NCBI GenBank assembly: GCA_030765045.1
Contig: CM060968.1
Location: 111,131,404 to 111,195,403 of the forward strand
Source of the DNA: Tenodera sinensis
Taxonomy: Eukaryota > Arthropoda > Insecta > Mantodea > Mantidae
Length of the DNA: 64,000 nucleotides
Direction of reading: 5' to 3'
Numbering within the stretch: position 1 is the stretch's first letter; every line of letters begins with the position of its first letter. This document shows positions 25,380 to 38,850 of this stretch, one piece after another. The notes below the pieces were generated by a model that made no database searches, had not been told where the DNA came from, and saw only the letters and a program-made list of their open reading frames with translations. The position numbers were made by a program, and so were the translations under genes.

Positions 25380-28300
25380 TACATTCTTTGAATGTACAAT
25401 GAAAATGTGTATGTTTTGATGTACATTTCTTGAATGTACAATGAAAATGTGTATGTTTTGATGTACATTTCTTGAATGTACAATGAAAATGTGTATGTTT
25501 TGATATACATTTCTTGAATGTACAATGAAAATGTGTATGTTTTGATGTACATTTCTTGAGTGTACAATGAAAATGTGTATGTTTTGATGTACATTTCTTG
25601 AGTGTACAATCAAAATGTGTATGTTTTGATGTACATTTCTTGAATGTACAATGAGAATGTGTATGTTTTGATGTACATTTCTTGAATGTACAATGAAAAT
25701 GTGTATGTTTTGATGTATATTTCTTGAATGTACAATGAAAATGTGTATGTTTTGATGTGCATTTCTTGAATGTACAATGAAAATGTGTATGTTTTGAAGT
25801 ACATTTCTTTAGTGTACAATGAAAATGTGTTTGCTTTGATGTACATTTTTTGAATGTACACCGAAAATGTGAATTTCTTGATATACATTTCTTGAATGTA
25901 CACTGAAAATGTGTATGTTTTGATGTACATTTCTTGAATATACACTGAAAATGTGTATCTTTTGATGTACAGTTCTTGAATGTACAATGAAAAAGAGTAT
26001 GTTTTGATGTACATTTCTTGAGTGTACAATGAAAATGTGTATGTTTTGATGTACATTTCTTGAGTGTCCAATGAAAAAGTGTATGTTTTGATGTACATTT
26101 CTTGAGTGTACAATGAAAATGTGTATGTTTTGATGTACATTTCTTGAGTGTACAATGAAAATGTGTATGCTATGTTGTACATTTCTTGGAAGTACAATGA
26201 AAATGTGTATGTTTTGATCTACATTTCTTGAATGTACAATGAAAATGTGTATGTTTTGATGTGCATTTCTTGAATGTACAATGAAAATGTGTATGTTTTG
26301 ATGTACATTTCTTTAGTGTACAATGAAAATGTGTTTGCTTTGATGTACATTTCTTGAATGTACACTGAAAATGTGTATTTTTTGATATACATTTCTTGAA
26401 TGTACACTCAAAATGTGTATGTTTTGATGTACAGTTCTTGAATGTACAATGAAAATGTGTATGTTTTGATGTGCATATCTGGTATATGCAATGAAAATGT
26501 GTATGTTTTGATGTATATTTCTAGAATGTGCAGTCAAAATGTGTATGTTTTGATGTACATTTCTTGAATGTACAATGAAAATGTGTATGTTTTGATGTAC
26601 ATTTCTGGTATATACGATGAAAATGTGTATGTTTTGATGTACATTTCTTGAATGTACAATGAAAATGTGTATGTTTTGATGTACATTTCTGGTATATACA
26701 ATGAAAATGTGTATGTTTTGATGTACATTTCTGGTATATACAATGAAAATGTGTATGTTTTGATGTACATTTCTTGAATATACAATGAAAATGTGTAGTT
26801 TTTGATGTACATTTCATGAATGTACACTGAAAATGTGTATGTTTTGATATATATTTCTTGTATATACAATGAAAATGCTTATGTTTTGATGTACATTTCT
26901 GGTACATACAATGAAAATGTGCATGTTTTGATGTATATCTTTTGAATGTACACTCAAAATGTGTGTTTTGATGTACAATTCTTGAGTGTACAATGAAAAT
27001 GTGTGTGTTTTGATGTACATTTCTTGAATGTACAATGAAAATGTGTATGTTTTGATGTACATTCCTTGAATGTACAATGAAAATGTGTATGTTTTGATGT
27101 AAATTTCTTTAATGTACAATGAAAATGTGTATGTTTTGATGTACATTTCTTGAATGTACACTCAAAGTGTGTATGTTTTAATGTACATTTCTTGTATATA
27201 CAATGAAAATGTATATGTGTTGATGTACATTTCTTAAATGTACACTGAAAATGTGCATGTTTTGATGTACATTTCTTGTATATACAATGAAAATGTGTAT
27301 GTTTTGATGTACATTTCTGGTATATACAATGAAAATGTGTATGTTTTGATGTACATTTCTTGAATGTACACTGAAAATGTGTATGTTTTGATGTACATTT
27401 CTTGAGTGTACAATGAAAATATGTATGTTGTGATGTACATTTCTTGAATGTACACTGAAAATGTGTATGTTTTGATGTACATTTCTTGAATGTACACAGA
27501 AAATGTGTATGTTTTGATGTACATTTCTTGTATATACAATGATAATGTGTATGTTTTGATGTACATTTCTGGTATATACAATGAAAATGTGTATGTTTTG
27601 ATGTACACTTCTTGAATGTACACTGAAAATGTGTATGTTTTGATGTACATTTCTTGAGTGTACAATGAAAATGTGTATGTTTTGATGTACATTTCTAGAA
27701 TCTACACTGAAAATGTGTAGGTTTTGATGTACATTTCTTTAATGTACAATGAAAATGTGTATGTTTTGATGTACATTTCTTGAGTGGACAATGAAAATGT
27801 GTATGTTTTGATGTACATTTCTTGAGTGCACAATGAAAATGTGTATGTTTTGATGTACATTTCTTGAATGTACAATGAGAATGTGTATGTTTTGATGTAC
27901 ATTTCTTGAATGTACAATGAAAATGTGTATGTTTTGATGCATATTTCTTGAATGTACAATGAAAATGTGTATGTTTTGTTGTACATTTCTGGAATGTACA
28001 TTGAAAATGTGTATGTTTTGATATACATTTCTTGAATGTACACTGAAAATGTGTATGTTTTGATGTACATTTCTTGAGTGTACAATGAAAATGTGTATGT
28101 TTTGATGTACATTTCTTGTATATACAATGAAAATGTGTATGTTTTGATGTATATTTCTAGAATGTACAATGAAAATGTGTATGTTTTGATGTACATTTCT
28201 TGAATGTACAATGAAAATGTGTATGTTTAAATGTATATTTCTTGAATGTACACTGAAAATGTGTATGTTTTGATGAACATTTCTTGGGTGTACAATGAAA

Positions 28301-28985
28301 ATGTGTATGTTTTGATGTACATTTCTTGAATGTACAATGAAAATGTGTATGTTTTGATGTACATTTCTTGAGTGTACAATGAAAATGTGTATGTTTTGAT
28401 GTATATTTCTTGAATGTACAATGAAAATGTGTATGTTTTGATGTACATTTCTTTAGTGTACAATGAAAATGTGTTTGTTTGGATGTACATTTCTTGAATG
28501 TACACTGAAAATGTGTATTTTTTGTTATACATTTCTTGGATGTACACTGAAAATGTGTATGTTTTGATGTACATTTCTTGAATGTACAATGAAAATGTGT
28601 ATGTTTTGATGTATATTTCTTGAATGTACAATGAAAATGTGTATGTTTTGATGTACATTTCCTTAGTGTACAATGAAAATGTGTTTGTTTGGATGTACAT
28701 TTCTTGAATGTACACTGAAAATGTGTATTTTTTGTTATACATTTCTTGAATGTACACTGAAAATGTGTATGTTTTGATGTACATTTGTTGAATGTACAAT
28801 GAAAATGTGTATGTTTTGATATACATTTCTTGAATGTACAATGAAAAAGTGTATGTTTTGATGTACATTTCTTGAGTGTACAATGAAAATGTGTATGTTT
28901 TGATGTACATTTCTTGAGTGTACAATGAAAATGTGTATGCTTTGATGTACATTTCTTGAATGTACAATGAAAATGTGTATGTCTT
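25380..28985. repeat. Block I1, repeated at 32220-36290
   Basis: About 3.6 kb whose order is kept in a 4.07-kb downstream block. The offset is 6,843 bp at the left and 7,303 bp at the right. The 460-bp difference equals the growth made by the local duplication at 33661-34496 in the downstream block. Landmarks: ACACCGAAAATGTG, AAAAAGAGTATG, GAGTGTCCAATG, GCTATGTTGTACATTTCTTG, CTAGAATGTGCAGTCA, ACTCAAAATGTGTGTTTTG, GAGTGGACAATG and TTTAAATG. It ends where one copy reads GTCTTGATG and the other GATCTAC. Confidence 0.83.
26947..26970 (+). repeat. 2-bp deletion marker (ACTCAAAATGTGTGTTTTG)
   Basis: The tail reads AATGTGTGTTTTG and lacks two bases of AATGTGTATGTTTTG. The same deletion after ACTCAAAATG is at about 33838, 34215, 38832, 42653 and 44693. 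The homologous monomers near 2350, 12216, 17760, 21243, 22422, 48245 and 49380 keep full length. The deletion therefore tags one lineage of blocks confined to 26.9-44.7 kb. Confidence 0.85.
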
Positions 28986-29327
28986 GATGTACATTTCTTG
29001 AGTGTACAATGAAAATGTGTATGTTTTGATGTACATTTCTTGAGTGTACAATGAAAATGTGTATGTTTTGATGTACATTTCTTGAATGTACAATGAGAAT
29101 GTGTATGTTTAATGTACATTTCTTGAATGTACAATGAAAATGTATATGTTTTGATGTATATTTCTTGAATGTACAATGAAAATGTGTATGTTTTGATGTG
29201 CATTTATTGAATGTACAATGAAAATGTGTATGTTTTGATGTACATTTCTTTAGGGTACAATGAAAATGTGTTTGCTTTGATGTACATTTCTTGAATGTAC
29301 ACTGAAAATGTGTATTTTTTGATGTAC

Positions 29328-30839
29328 ATTTCTTGTATATACAATGAAAATGTGTATGTTTTGATGTACATTTCTTTAGTGTACAATGAAAATGTGTTTG
29401 CTTTGATGTACATTTCTTGTATGTACAATGAAAATGTGTATGTTTTGATATACATTTCTTGAATGTGCAATGAAAATGTGTATGTTTTGATGTACATTTC
29501 TTGAATGTACACTGAAACTGTGTATTTTTTGATGTACATTTCTTTAGAGTACAATGAAAATGTGTTTGCTTTGATGTACATTTCTTGAATGTACACTGAA
29601 AATGTGTATGTTTTGATGTACATTTCTAGAGTGTACAATGAAAATGTGTACGTTTTGATGTACATTTCTTGTATATACAATGAAAATGTGTATGTTTTGA
29701 TGTATATTTCTAGAATGTACAATGAAAATGTGTATGTTTTGATGTACATCTCTTGAATGTACAATGAAAATGTGTATGTTTAAATGTACATTTCTTGAAT
29801 GTACACTGAAAATGTGTATGTTTTGATGAACATTTCTTGGGTGTACAATGAAAATGTGTATGTTTTGATGTACATTTCTTGAATGTACAATAAAAATGTG
29901 TGTGTTTTGATGTACATTTCTTGAGTGTACAATGAAAATGTGTATGTTTTGATGTATATTTCTTGAATGTACAATGAAAATGTGTATGTTTTGATGTACA
30001 TTTCTTTAGTGTACAATGAAAATGTGTTTGTTTGGATGTACATTTCTTGAATGTACACTGAAAATGTGTATTTTTTGTTATACATTTCTTGAATGTACAC
30101 TGAAAATGTGTATGTTTTGATGTACATTTCTTGAATGTACAATGAAAATGTGTATGTTTTGATGTATATTTCTTGAATGTACAATGAAAATGTGTATGTT
30201 TTGATGTACATTTCTTTAGTGTACAATGAAAATGTGTTTGTTTGGATGTACATTTCTTTAATGTACACTGAAAATGTGTATTTTTTGTTATACATTTCTT
30301 GAATGTACACTGAAAATGTGTATGTTTTGATGTACATTTGTTGAATGTACAATGAAAATGTGTATGTTTTGATATACATTTCTTGAATGTACAATGAAAA
30401 AGTGTATGTTTTGATGTACATTTCTTGAGTGTACAATGAAAATGTGTATGTTTTGATGTACATTTCTTGAGTGTACAATGAAAATGTGTATGCTTTGATG
30501 TACATTTCTTGAATGTACAATGAAAATGTGTATGTTTTGATCTACATTTCTTGAATGTACAATGAAAATGTGTATGTTTTGATGTACATTTCTTGAATGT
30601 ACACTGAAAATGTGTATGTTTTGATGTACATTTCTTTAGTGCACAATGAAAATGTGTATGTTTTGATGTACATTTCTTGTATATACAATGAAAATGTGTA
30701 TGTTTTGATGTACGTTTCTTGAATGTACACTGAAAATATGTATGTTTTGATATACATTTCTTGAATGTACAATGAAAATGTATATGTTTTCATGTACATT
30801 TCTTGAATGTACACTGAAAATGTGTATGTTTTGATGTAC
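29328..30839. repeat. Block J1, 1,512-bp unit (36 monomers) repeated in tandem
   Basis: From GTATATACAATG followed by TTTAGTG and TTTGCTTTG to the TATGTTTTCATG monomers near 30790, this unit is followed directly by its own copy at an offset of exactly 36 x 42. The junction is visible near 30840, where the barcode of the 24.45-24.76 kb relative (expected next: TATATGTTTTG, ACACTG, AATGAGTATG) is cut off and the barcode of 29.33 kb restarts. Confidence 0.85.
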
Positions 30840-31985
30840 ATTTCTTGTATATACAATGAAAATGTGTATGTTTTGATGTACATTTCTTTAGTGTACAATG
30901 AAAATGTGTTTGCTTTGATGTACATTTCTTGTATGTACAATGAAAATGTGTATGTTTTGATATACATTTCTTGAATGTGCAATGAAAATGTGTATGTTTT
31001 GATGTACATTTCTTGAATGTACACTGAAAATGTGTATTTTTTGATGTACATTTCTTTAGAGTACAATGAAAATGTGTTTGCTTTGATGTACATTTCTTGA
31101 ATGTACACTGAAAATGTGTATGTTTTGATGTACATTTCTAGAGTGTACAATGAAAATGTGTATGTTTTGATGTACATTTCTTGTATATACAATGAAAATG
31201 TGTATGTTTTGATGTATATTTCTAGAATGTACAATGAAAATGTGTATGTTTTGATGTACATCTCTTGAATGTACAATGAAAATGTGTATGTTTAAATGTA
31301 CATTTCTTGAATGTACACTGAAAATGTGTATGTTTTGATGAACATTTCTTGGGTGTACATTGAAAATGTGTATGTTTTGATGTACATTTCTTGAATGTAC
31401 AATGAAAATGTGTATGTTTTGATGTACATTTCTTGAGTGTACAATGAAAATGTGTATGTTTTGATGTATATTTCTTGAATGTACAATGAAAATGTGTATG
31501 TTTTGATGTACATTTCTTTAGTGTACAATGAAAATGTGTTTGTTTGGATGTACATTTCTTGAATGTACACTGAAAATGTGTATTTTTTGTTATACATTTC
31601 TTGAATGTACACTGAAAATGTGTATGTTTTGATGTACATTTCTTGAATGTACAATGAAAATGTGTATGTTTTGATGTATATTTCTTGAATGTACAATGAA
31701 AATGTGTATGTTTTGATGTACATTTCTTTAGTGTACAACGAAAATGTGTTTGTTTGGATGTACATTTCTTTAATGTACACTGAAAATGTGTATTTTTTGT
31801 TATACATTTCTTGAATGTACACTGAAAATGTGTATGTTTTGATGTACATTTGTTGAATGTACAATGAAAATGTGTATGTTTTGATATACATTTCTTGAAT
31901 GTACAATGAAAAAGTGTATGTTTTGATGTACATTTCTTGAGTGTACAATGAAAATGTGTATGTTTTGATGTACATTTCTTGAGTG
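30840..31985. repeat. Block J2, partial second copy of block J1
   Basis: Copy of about 29328-30473, offset 1,512. It carries both the CTAGAGTG monomer near 31138 and the double 210-bp cassette. Small differences are TTGGGTGTACATTG and GTACAACGAAAATG. After about 31985 the barcode changes to TATGTTTTG, canonical and GATATAC monomers, which lead into block I2. Confidence 0.82.
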
Positions 31986-32219
31986 TACAATGAAAATGTG
32001 TATGTTTTGATGTACATTTCTTGAATGTACAATGAAAATGTGTATGTTTTGATGTACATTTCTTGAATGTACAATGAAAATGTGTATGTTTTGATGTATA
32101 TTTCTTGAATGTACAATGAAAATGTGTATGTTTTGATATACATTTCTTGAATGTACACTGTAAATGTGTATGTTTTGATGTACATTTCTTGAGTGTACAA
32201 TGAAAATGTGTATGTTTTG

Positions 32220-35200
32220 ATGTACATTTCTTGAGTGTACAATGAAAATGTTTATGCTTTGATGTACATTTCTTGAATGTACAATGAAAATGTGTATGTT
32301 TTGATGTACATTTCTTGAATGTACAATGAAAATGTGTATGTTTTGATATACATTTCTTGAATGTACAATGAAAATGTGTATGTTTTGATGTACATTTCTT
32401 GAGTGTACAATGAAAATGTGTATGTTTTGATGTACATTTCTTGAGTGTACAATCAAAATGTGTATGTTTTGATGTACATTTCTTGAATATACAATGAGAA
32501 TGTGTATGTTTTGATGTACATTTCTTGAATGTACAATGAAAATGTGTATGTTTTGATGTATATTTCTTGAATGTACAATGAAAGTGTGTATGTTTTGATG
32601 TGCATTTCTTGAATGTACAATGAAAATGTGTATGTTTTGATGTACATTTCTTTAGTGTACAATGAAAATGTGTTTGCTTTGATGTACATTTTTTGAATGT
32701 ACACCGAAAATGTGAATTTCTTGATATACATTTCTTGAATGTACACTGAAAGTGTGTATGTTTTGATGTACATTTCTTGAATATACACTGAAAATGTGTA
32801 TCTTTTGATGTACAGTTCTTGAATGTACAATGAAAAAGAGTATGTTTTGATGTACATTTCTTGAGTGTACAATGAAAATGTGTATGTTTTGATGTACATT
32901 TCTTGAGTGTCCAATGAAAAAGTGTATGTTTTGATGTACATTTCTTGAGTGTACAATGAAAATGTGTATGTTTTGATGTACATTTCTTGAGTGTACAATG
33001 AAAATGTGTATGCTATGTTGTACATTTCTTGGAAGTACAATGAAAATGTGTATGTTTTGATCTACATTTCTTGAATGTACAATGAAAATGTGTATGTTTT
33101 GATGTGCATTTCTTGAATGTACAATGAAAATGTGTATGTTTTGATGTACATTTCTTTAGTGTACAATGAAAATGTGTTTGCTTTGATGTACATTTCTTGA
33201 ATGTACACTGAAAATGTGTATTTTTTGATATACATTTCTTGAATGTACACTCAAAATGTGTATGTTTTGATGTACAGTTCTTGAATGTACAATGAAAATG
33301 TGTATGTTTTGATGTGCATATCTGGTATATGCAATGAAAATGTGTATGTTTTGATGTATATTTCTAGAATGTGCAGTCAAAATGTGTATGTTTTGATGTA
33401 CATTTCTTGAATGTACAATGAAAATGTGTATGTTTTGATGTACATTTCTGGTATATACAATGAAAATGTGTATGTTTTGATGTACATTTCTTGAATGTAC
33501 AATGAAAATGTGTATGTTTTGATGTACATTTCTGGTATATACAATGAAAATGTGTATGTTTTGATGCACTTTTCTTGAATGTACAATTAAAATGTGTATG
33601 TTTTGATGTACATTTCTGGTATATACAATGAAAATGTGTATGTTTTGATGTACATTTCTTGAATATACAATGAAAATTTGTAGTTTTTGATGTACATTTC
33701 ATGAATGTACACTGAAAATGTGTATGTTTTGATATATATTTCTTGTATATACAATGAAAATGCTTATGTTTTGATGTACATTTCTGGTACATACAATGAA
33801 AATGTGCATGTTTTGATGTATATCTTTTGAATGTACACTCAAAATGTGTGTTTTGATGTACAATTCTTGAGTGTACAATGAAAATGTGTGTGTTTTGATG
33901 TACATTCCTTGAATGTACAATGAAAATGTGGATGTTTTGATGTAAATTTCTTTAATGTACAATGAAAATGTGTATGTTTTGATGTACATTTCTTGAATGT
34001 ACACTCAAAGTGTGTATGTTTTAATGTACATTTCTTGAATATACAATGAAAATTTGTAGTTTTTGATGTACATTTCATGAATGTACACTGAAAATGTGTA
34101 TGTTTTGATATATATTTCTTGTATATACAATGAAAATGCTTATGTTTTGATGTACATTTCTGGTACATACAATGAAAATGTGCATGTTTTGATGTATATC
34201 TTTTGAATGTACACTCAAAATGTGTGTTTTGATGTACAATTCTTGAGTGTACAATGAAAATGTGTGTGTTTTGATGTACATTTCTTGAGTGTACAATGAA
34301 AATGTGTATGTTTTGATGTATATTTCTTGAATGTACAATGAAAATGTGTATGTTTTGATGTACATTCCTTGAATGTACAATGAAAATGTGGATGTTTTGA
34401 TGTAAATTTCTTTAATGTACAATGAAAATGTGTATGTTTTGATGTACATTTCTTGAATGTACACTCAAAGTGTGTATGTTTTAATGTACATTTCTTGTAT
34501 ATACAATGAAAATGTATATGTGTTGATGTACATTTCTTAAATGTACACTGAAAATGTGTATGTTTTGATGTACATTTCTTGTATATACAATGAAAATGTG
34601 TATGTTTTGATGTACATTTCTGGTATATACAATGAAAATGTGTATGTTTTGATGTACATTTCTTGAATGTACACTGAAAATGTGTATGTTTTGATGTACA
34701 TTTCTTGAGTGTACAATGAAAATATGTATGTTGTGATGTACATTTCTTGAATGTACACTGAAAATGTGTATGTTTTGATGTACATTTCTTGAATGTACAC
34801 AGAAAATGTGTATGTTTTGATGTACATTTCTTGTATATACAATGATAATGTGTATGTTTTGATGTACATTTCTGGTATATACAATGAAAATGTGTATGTT
34901 TTGATGTACATTTCTTGAATGTACACTGAAAATGTGTATGTTTTGATGTACATTTCTTGAGTGTACAATGAAAATGTGTATGTTTTGATGTACATTTCTA
35001 GAATCTACACTGAAAATGTGTAGGTTTTGATGTACATTTCTTTAATGTACAATGAAAATGTGTATGTTTTGATGTACATTTCTTGAGTGGACAATGAAAA
35101 TGTGTATGTTTTGATGTACATTTCTTGAGTGCACAATGAAAATGTGTATGTTTTGATGTACATTTCTTGAATGTACAATGAGAATGTGTATGTTTTGATG

Positions 35201-36290
35201 TACATTTCTTGAATGTACAATGAAAATGTGTATGTTTTGATGCATATTTCTTGAATGTACAATGAAAATGTGTATGTTTTGTTGTACATTTCTGGAATGT
35301 ACAATGAAAATGTGTATGTTTTGATATACATTTCTTGAATGTACACTGAAAATGTGTATGTTTTGATGTACATTTCTTGAGTGTACAATGAAAATGTGTA
35401 TGTTTTGATGTACATTTCTTGTATATACAATGAAAATGTGTATGTTTTGATGTATATTTCTAGAATGTACAATGAAAATGTGTATGTTTTGATGTACATT
35501 TCTTGAATGTACAATGAAAATGTGTATGTTAAAATGTACATTTCTTGAATGTACACTGAAAATGTGTATGTTTTGATGAACATTTCTTGGGTGTACAATG
35601 AAAATGTGTATGTTTTGATGTACATTTCTTGAATGTACAATGAAAATGTGTATGTTTTGATGTACATTTCTTGAGTGTACAATGAAAATGTGTATGTTTT
35701 GATGTATATTTCTTGAATGTACAATGAAAATGTGTATGTTTTGATGTACATTTCTTTAGTGTACAATGAAAATGTGTTTGTTTGGATGTACATTTCTTGA
35801 ATGTACACTGAAAATGTGTATTTTTTGTTATACATTTCTTGAATGTACACTGAAAATGTGTATGTTTTGATGTACATTTCTTGAATGTACAATGAAAATG
35901 TGTATGTTTTGATGTATATTTCTTGAATGTACAATTAAAATGTGTATGTTTTGATGTACATTTCTTTAGTGTACAATGAAAATGTGTTTGTTTGGATGTA
36001 CATTTCTTGAATGTACACTGAAAATGTGTATTTTTTGTTATACATTTCTTGAATGTACACTGAAAATGTGTATGTTTTGATGTACATTTGTTGAATGTAC
36101 AATGAAAATGTGTATGTTTTGATATACATTTCTTGAATGTACAATGAAAAAGTGTATGTTTTGATGTACATTTCTTGAGTGTACAATGAAAATGTGTATG
36201 TTTTGATGTACATTTCTTGAGTGTACAATGAAAATGTGTATGCTTTGATGTACATTTCTTGAATGTACAATGAAAATGTGTATGTTTTGA
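32220..36290. repeat. Block I2, expanded copy of 25380-28985
   Basis: Second copy of block I1, enlarged inside by the tandem duplication at 33661-34496. Its right part also forms the left part of the 3.8-kb tandem duplication that begins at about 35075. Private changes include GATGCACTTTTC near 33565 and CAATGAAAATTTG near 33672. Confidence 0.82.
33661..34496. repeat. Tandem duplication, 376-bp and 460-bp copies
   Basis: GAATATACAATGAAAATTTG begins at 33661 and again at 34037. Both copies run through GTAGTTTTTG, CATTTCATGAATG, GATATATATTTC, AATGCTTATG, GGTACATACAATG, GTATATCTTTTG, ACTCAAAATGTGTGTTTTG, CATTCCTTG, GTGGATG, GTAAATTTCTTTAATG and ACTCAAAGTGTG with TTTTAATG. The second copy holds two extra monomers (near 34280-34365). 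The homologous place at 26.78-27.19 kb has a single copy, so this duplication is private to the downstream block. Confidence 0.87.
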
Positions 36291-38850
36291 TCTACATTTC
36301 TTGAATGTACAATGAAAATGTGTATGTTTTGATGTACATTTCTTGAATGTACACTGAAAATGTGTATGTTTTGATGTACATTTCTTTAGTGCACAATGAA
36401 AATGTGTATGTTTTGATGTACATTTCTTGTATATACAATGAAAATGTGTATGTTTTGATGTACGTTTCTTGAATGTACACTGAAAATATGTATGTTTTGA
36501 TATACATTTCTTGAATGTACAATGAAAATGTATATGTTTTCATGTACATTTCTTGAATGTACACTGAAAATGTGTATGTTTTGATGTACATTTCTTGTAT
36601 ATACAATGAAAATGTATATGTTTTGATGTACATTTCTTGAATGTACACTGAAAATGAGTATGTTTTGATGTACATTTCTTGTATATACAATGAAAATGTG
36701 TATGTTTTGATGTACATTTCTTGAATGTTCTCTGAAAATGTGCATGTTTTGATATACATTTCTTGAATGTACAATGAAAATGTATATGTTTTCATGTACA
36801 TTTCATGAATGTACACTGAAAATGTGTATGTTTTGATGTACATTTCTTGTATACACAATGAAAATGTGTATGTTTTGATGTACATTTCTGGTATATACAA
36901 TGAAAATGTGTATGTTTTGATGTACATTGCTTGAGTGTACAATGAAAATGTGTATGTTTTGATGTACATTTCTTGAATGTACACTGAAAATGTGTAGGTT
37001 TTGATGTACATTTCTTTAATGTACAATGAAAATGTGTATGTTTTGATGTACATTTCTTGAATATACAATGCAAATTTGTATGTTTTGATGTACATTTCTT
37101 GAATGTACACTGAAAATGTGTATGTTTTGATATGCATTTCTTGAATGTACACTGAAAATGTGTGTGTTTTGATGTACATTTCTTAAATGTACAATGAAAA
37201 TGTGTATGTTTTGATGTACATCCTTTGAATGTACAATGAAAATGTGTATGTTTTGATGTACATTTCTTGAATGTACAATGAAAATGTGTATGTTTTGATG
37301 TACATTTCTTGAATGTACAATGAAAATGTGTATGTTTTGATATACATTTCTTGAATGTACAATGAAAATGTGTATGTTTTGATGTACATTTCTTGAGTGT
37401 ACAATGAAAATGTGTATGTTTTGATGTACATTTCTTGAGTGTACAATCAAAATGTGTATGTTTTGATGTACATTTCTTGAATGTACAATGAGAATGTGTA
37501 TGTTTTGATCTACATTTCTTGAATGTACAATGAAAATGTGTATGTTTTGATGTATATTTCTTGAATGTACAATGAAAATGTGTATGTTTTGATGTGCATT
37601 TCTTGAATGTACAATGAAAATGTGTATGTTTTGATGTACATTTCTTTAGTGTACAATGAAAATGTGTTTGCTTTGATGTACATTTCTTGAATGTACACCG
37701 AAAATTTGAATTTCTTGATATACATTTCTTGAATGTACACTGAAAATGTGTATGTTTTGATGTACATTTCTTGAATATACACTGAAAATGTGTATCTTTT
37801 GATGTACAGTTCTTGAATGTACAATGAAAAAGAGTATGTTTTGATGTACATTTCTTGAGTGTACAATGAAAATGTGTATGTTTTGATGTACATTTCTTGA
37901 GTGTCCAATGAAAAAGTGTATGTTTTGATGTACATTTCTTGAGTGTACAATGAAAATGTGTATGTTTTGATGTACATTTCTTGAGTGTACAATGAAAATG
38001 TGTATGCTATGTTGTACATTTCTTGGAAGTACAATGAAAATGTGTATGTTTTGATCTACATTTCTTGAATGTACAATGAAAATGTGTATGTTTTGATGTG
38101 CATTTCTTGAATGTACAATGAAAATGTGTATGTTTTGATGTACATTTCTTTAGTGTACAATGAAAATGTGTTTGCTTTGATGTACATTTCTTGAATGTAC
38201 ACTGAAAATGTGTATTTTTTGATATACATTTCTTGAATGTACACTCAAAATGTGTATGTTTTGATGTACAGTTCTTGAATGTACAATGAAAATGTGTATG
38301 TTTTGATGTGCATATCTGGTATATGCAATGAAAATGTGTATGTTTTGATGTATATTTCTAGAATGTGCAGTCAAAATGTGTATGTTTTGATGTACATTTC
38401 TTGAACGTACAATGAAAATGTGTATGTTTTGATGTACATTTCTGGTATATACAATGAAAATGTGTATGTTTTGATGTACATTTCTTGAATGTACAATGAA
38501 AATGTGTATGTTTTGATGTACATTTCTGGTATATACAATGAAAATGTGTATGTTTTGATGTACTTTTCTTGAATGTACAATTAAAATGTGTATGTTTTGA
38601 TGTACATTTCTGGTATATACAATGAAAATGTGTATGTTTTGATATACATTTCTTGAATATACAATGAAAATGTGCAGTTTTTGATGTACATTTCATGAAT
38701 GTACACTGAAAATGTGTATGTTTTGATATATATTTCTTGTATATACAATGAAAATGCTTATGTTTTGATGTACATTTCTGGTACATACAATGAAAATGTG
38801 CATGTTTTGATGTATATCTTTTGAATGTACACTCAAAATGTGTGTTTTGA
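35075..38850. repeat. Block K1, about 3.8-kb unit repeated in tandem
   Basis: From GAGTGGACAATG near 35090 to ACTCAAAATGTGTGTTTTG near 38835 the unit is about 3,778 bp. The next base run after 38850 is again GAGTGGACAATG, so the second copy starts directly. Landmarks match one for one, including rarities such as AATGTTCTCTG, ATACACAATG, CATCCTTTG, AATATACAATGCAAATTTG, ACACCGAAAATTTG and GGAAGTACAATG. Confidence 0.88.
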
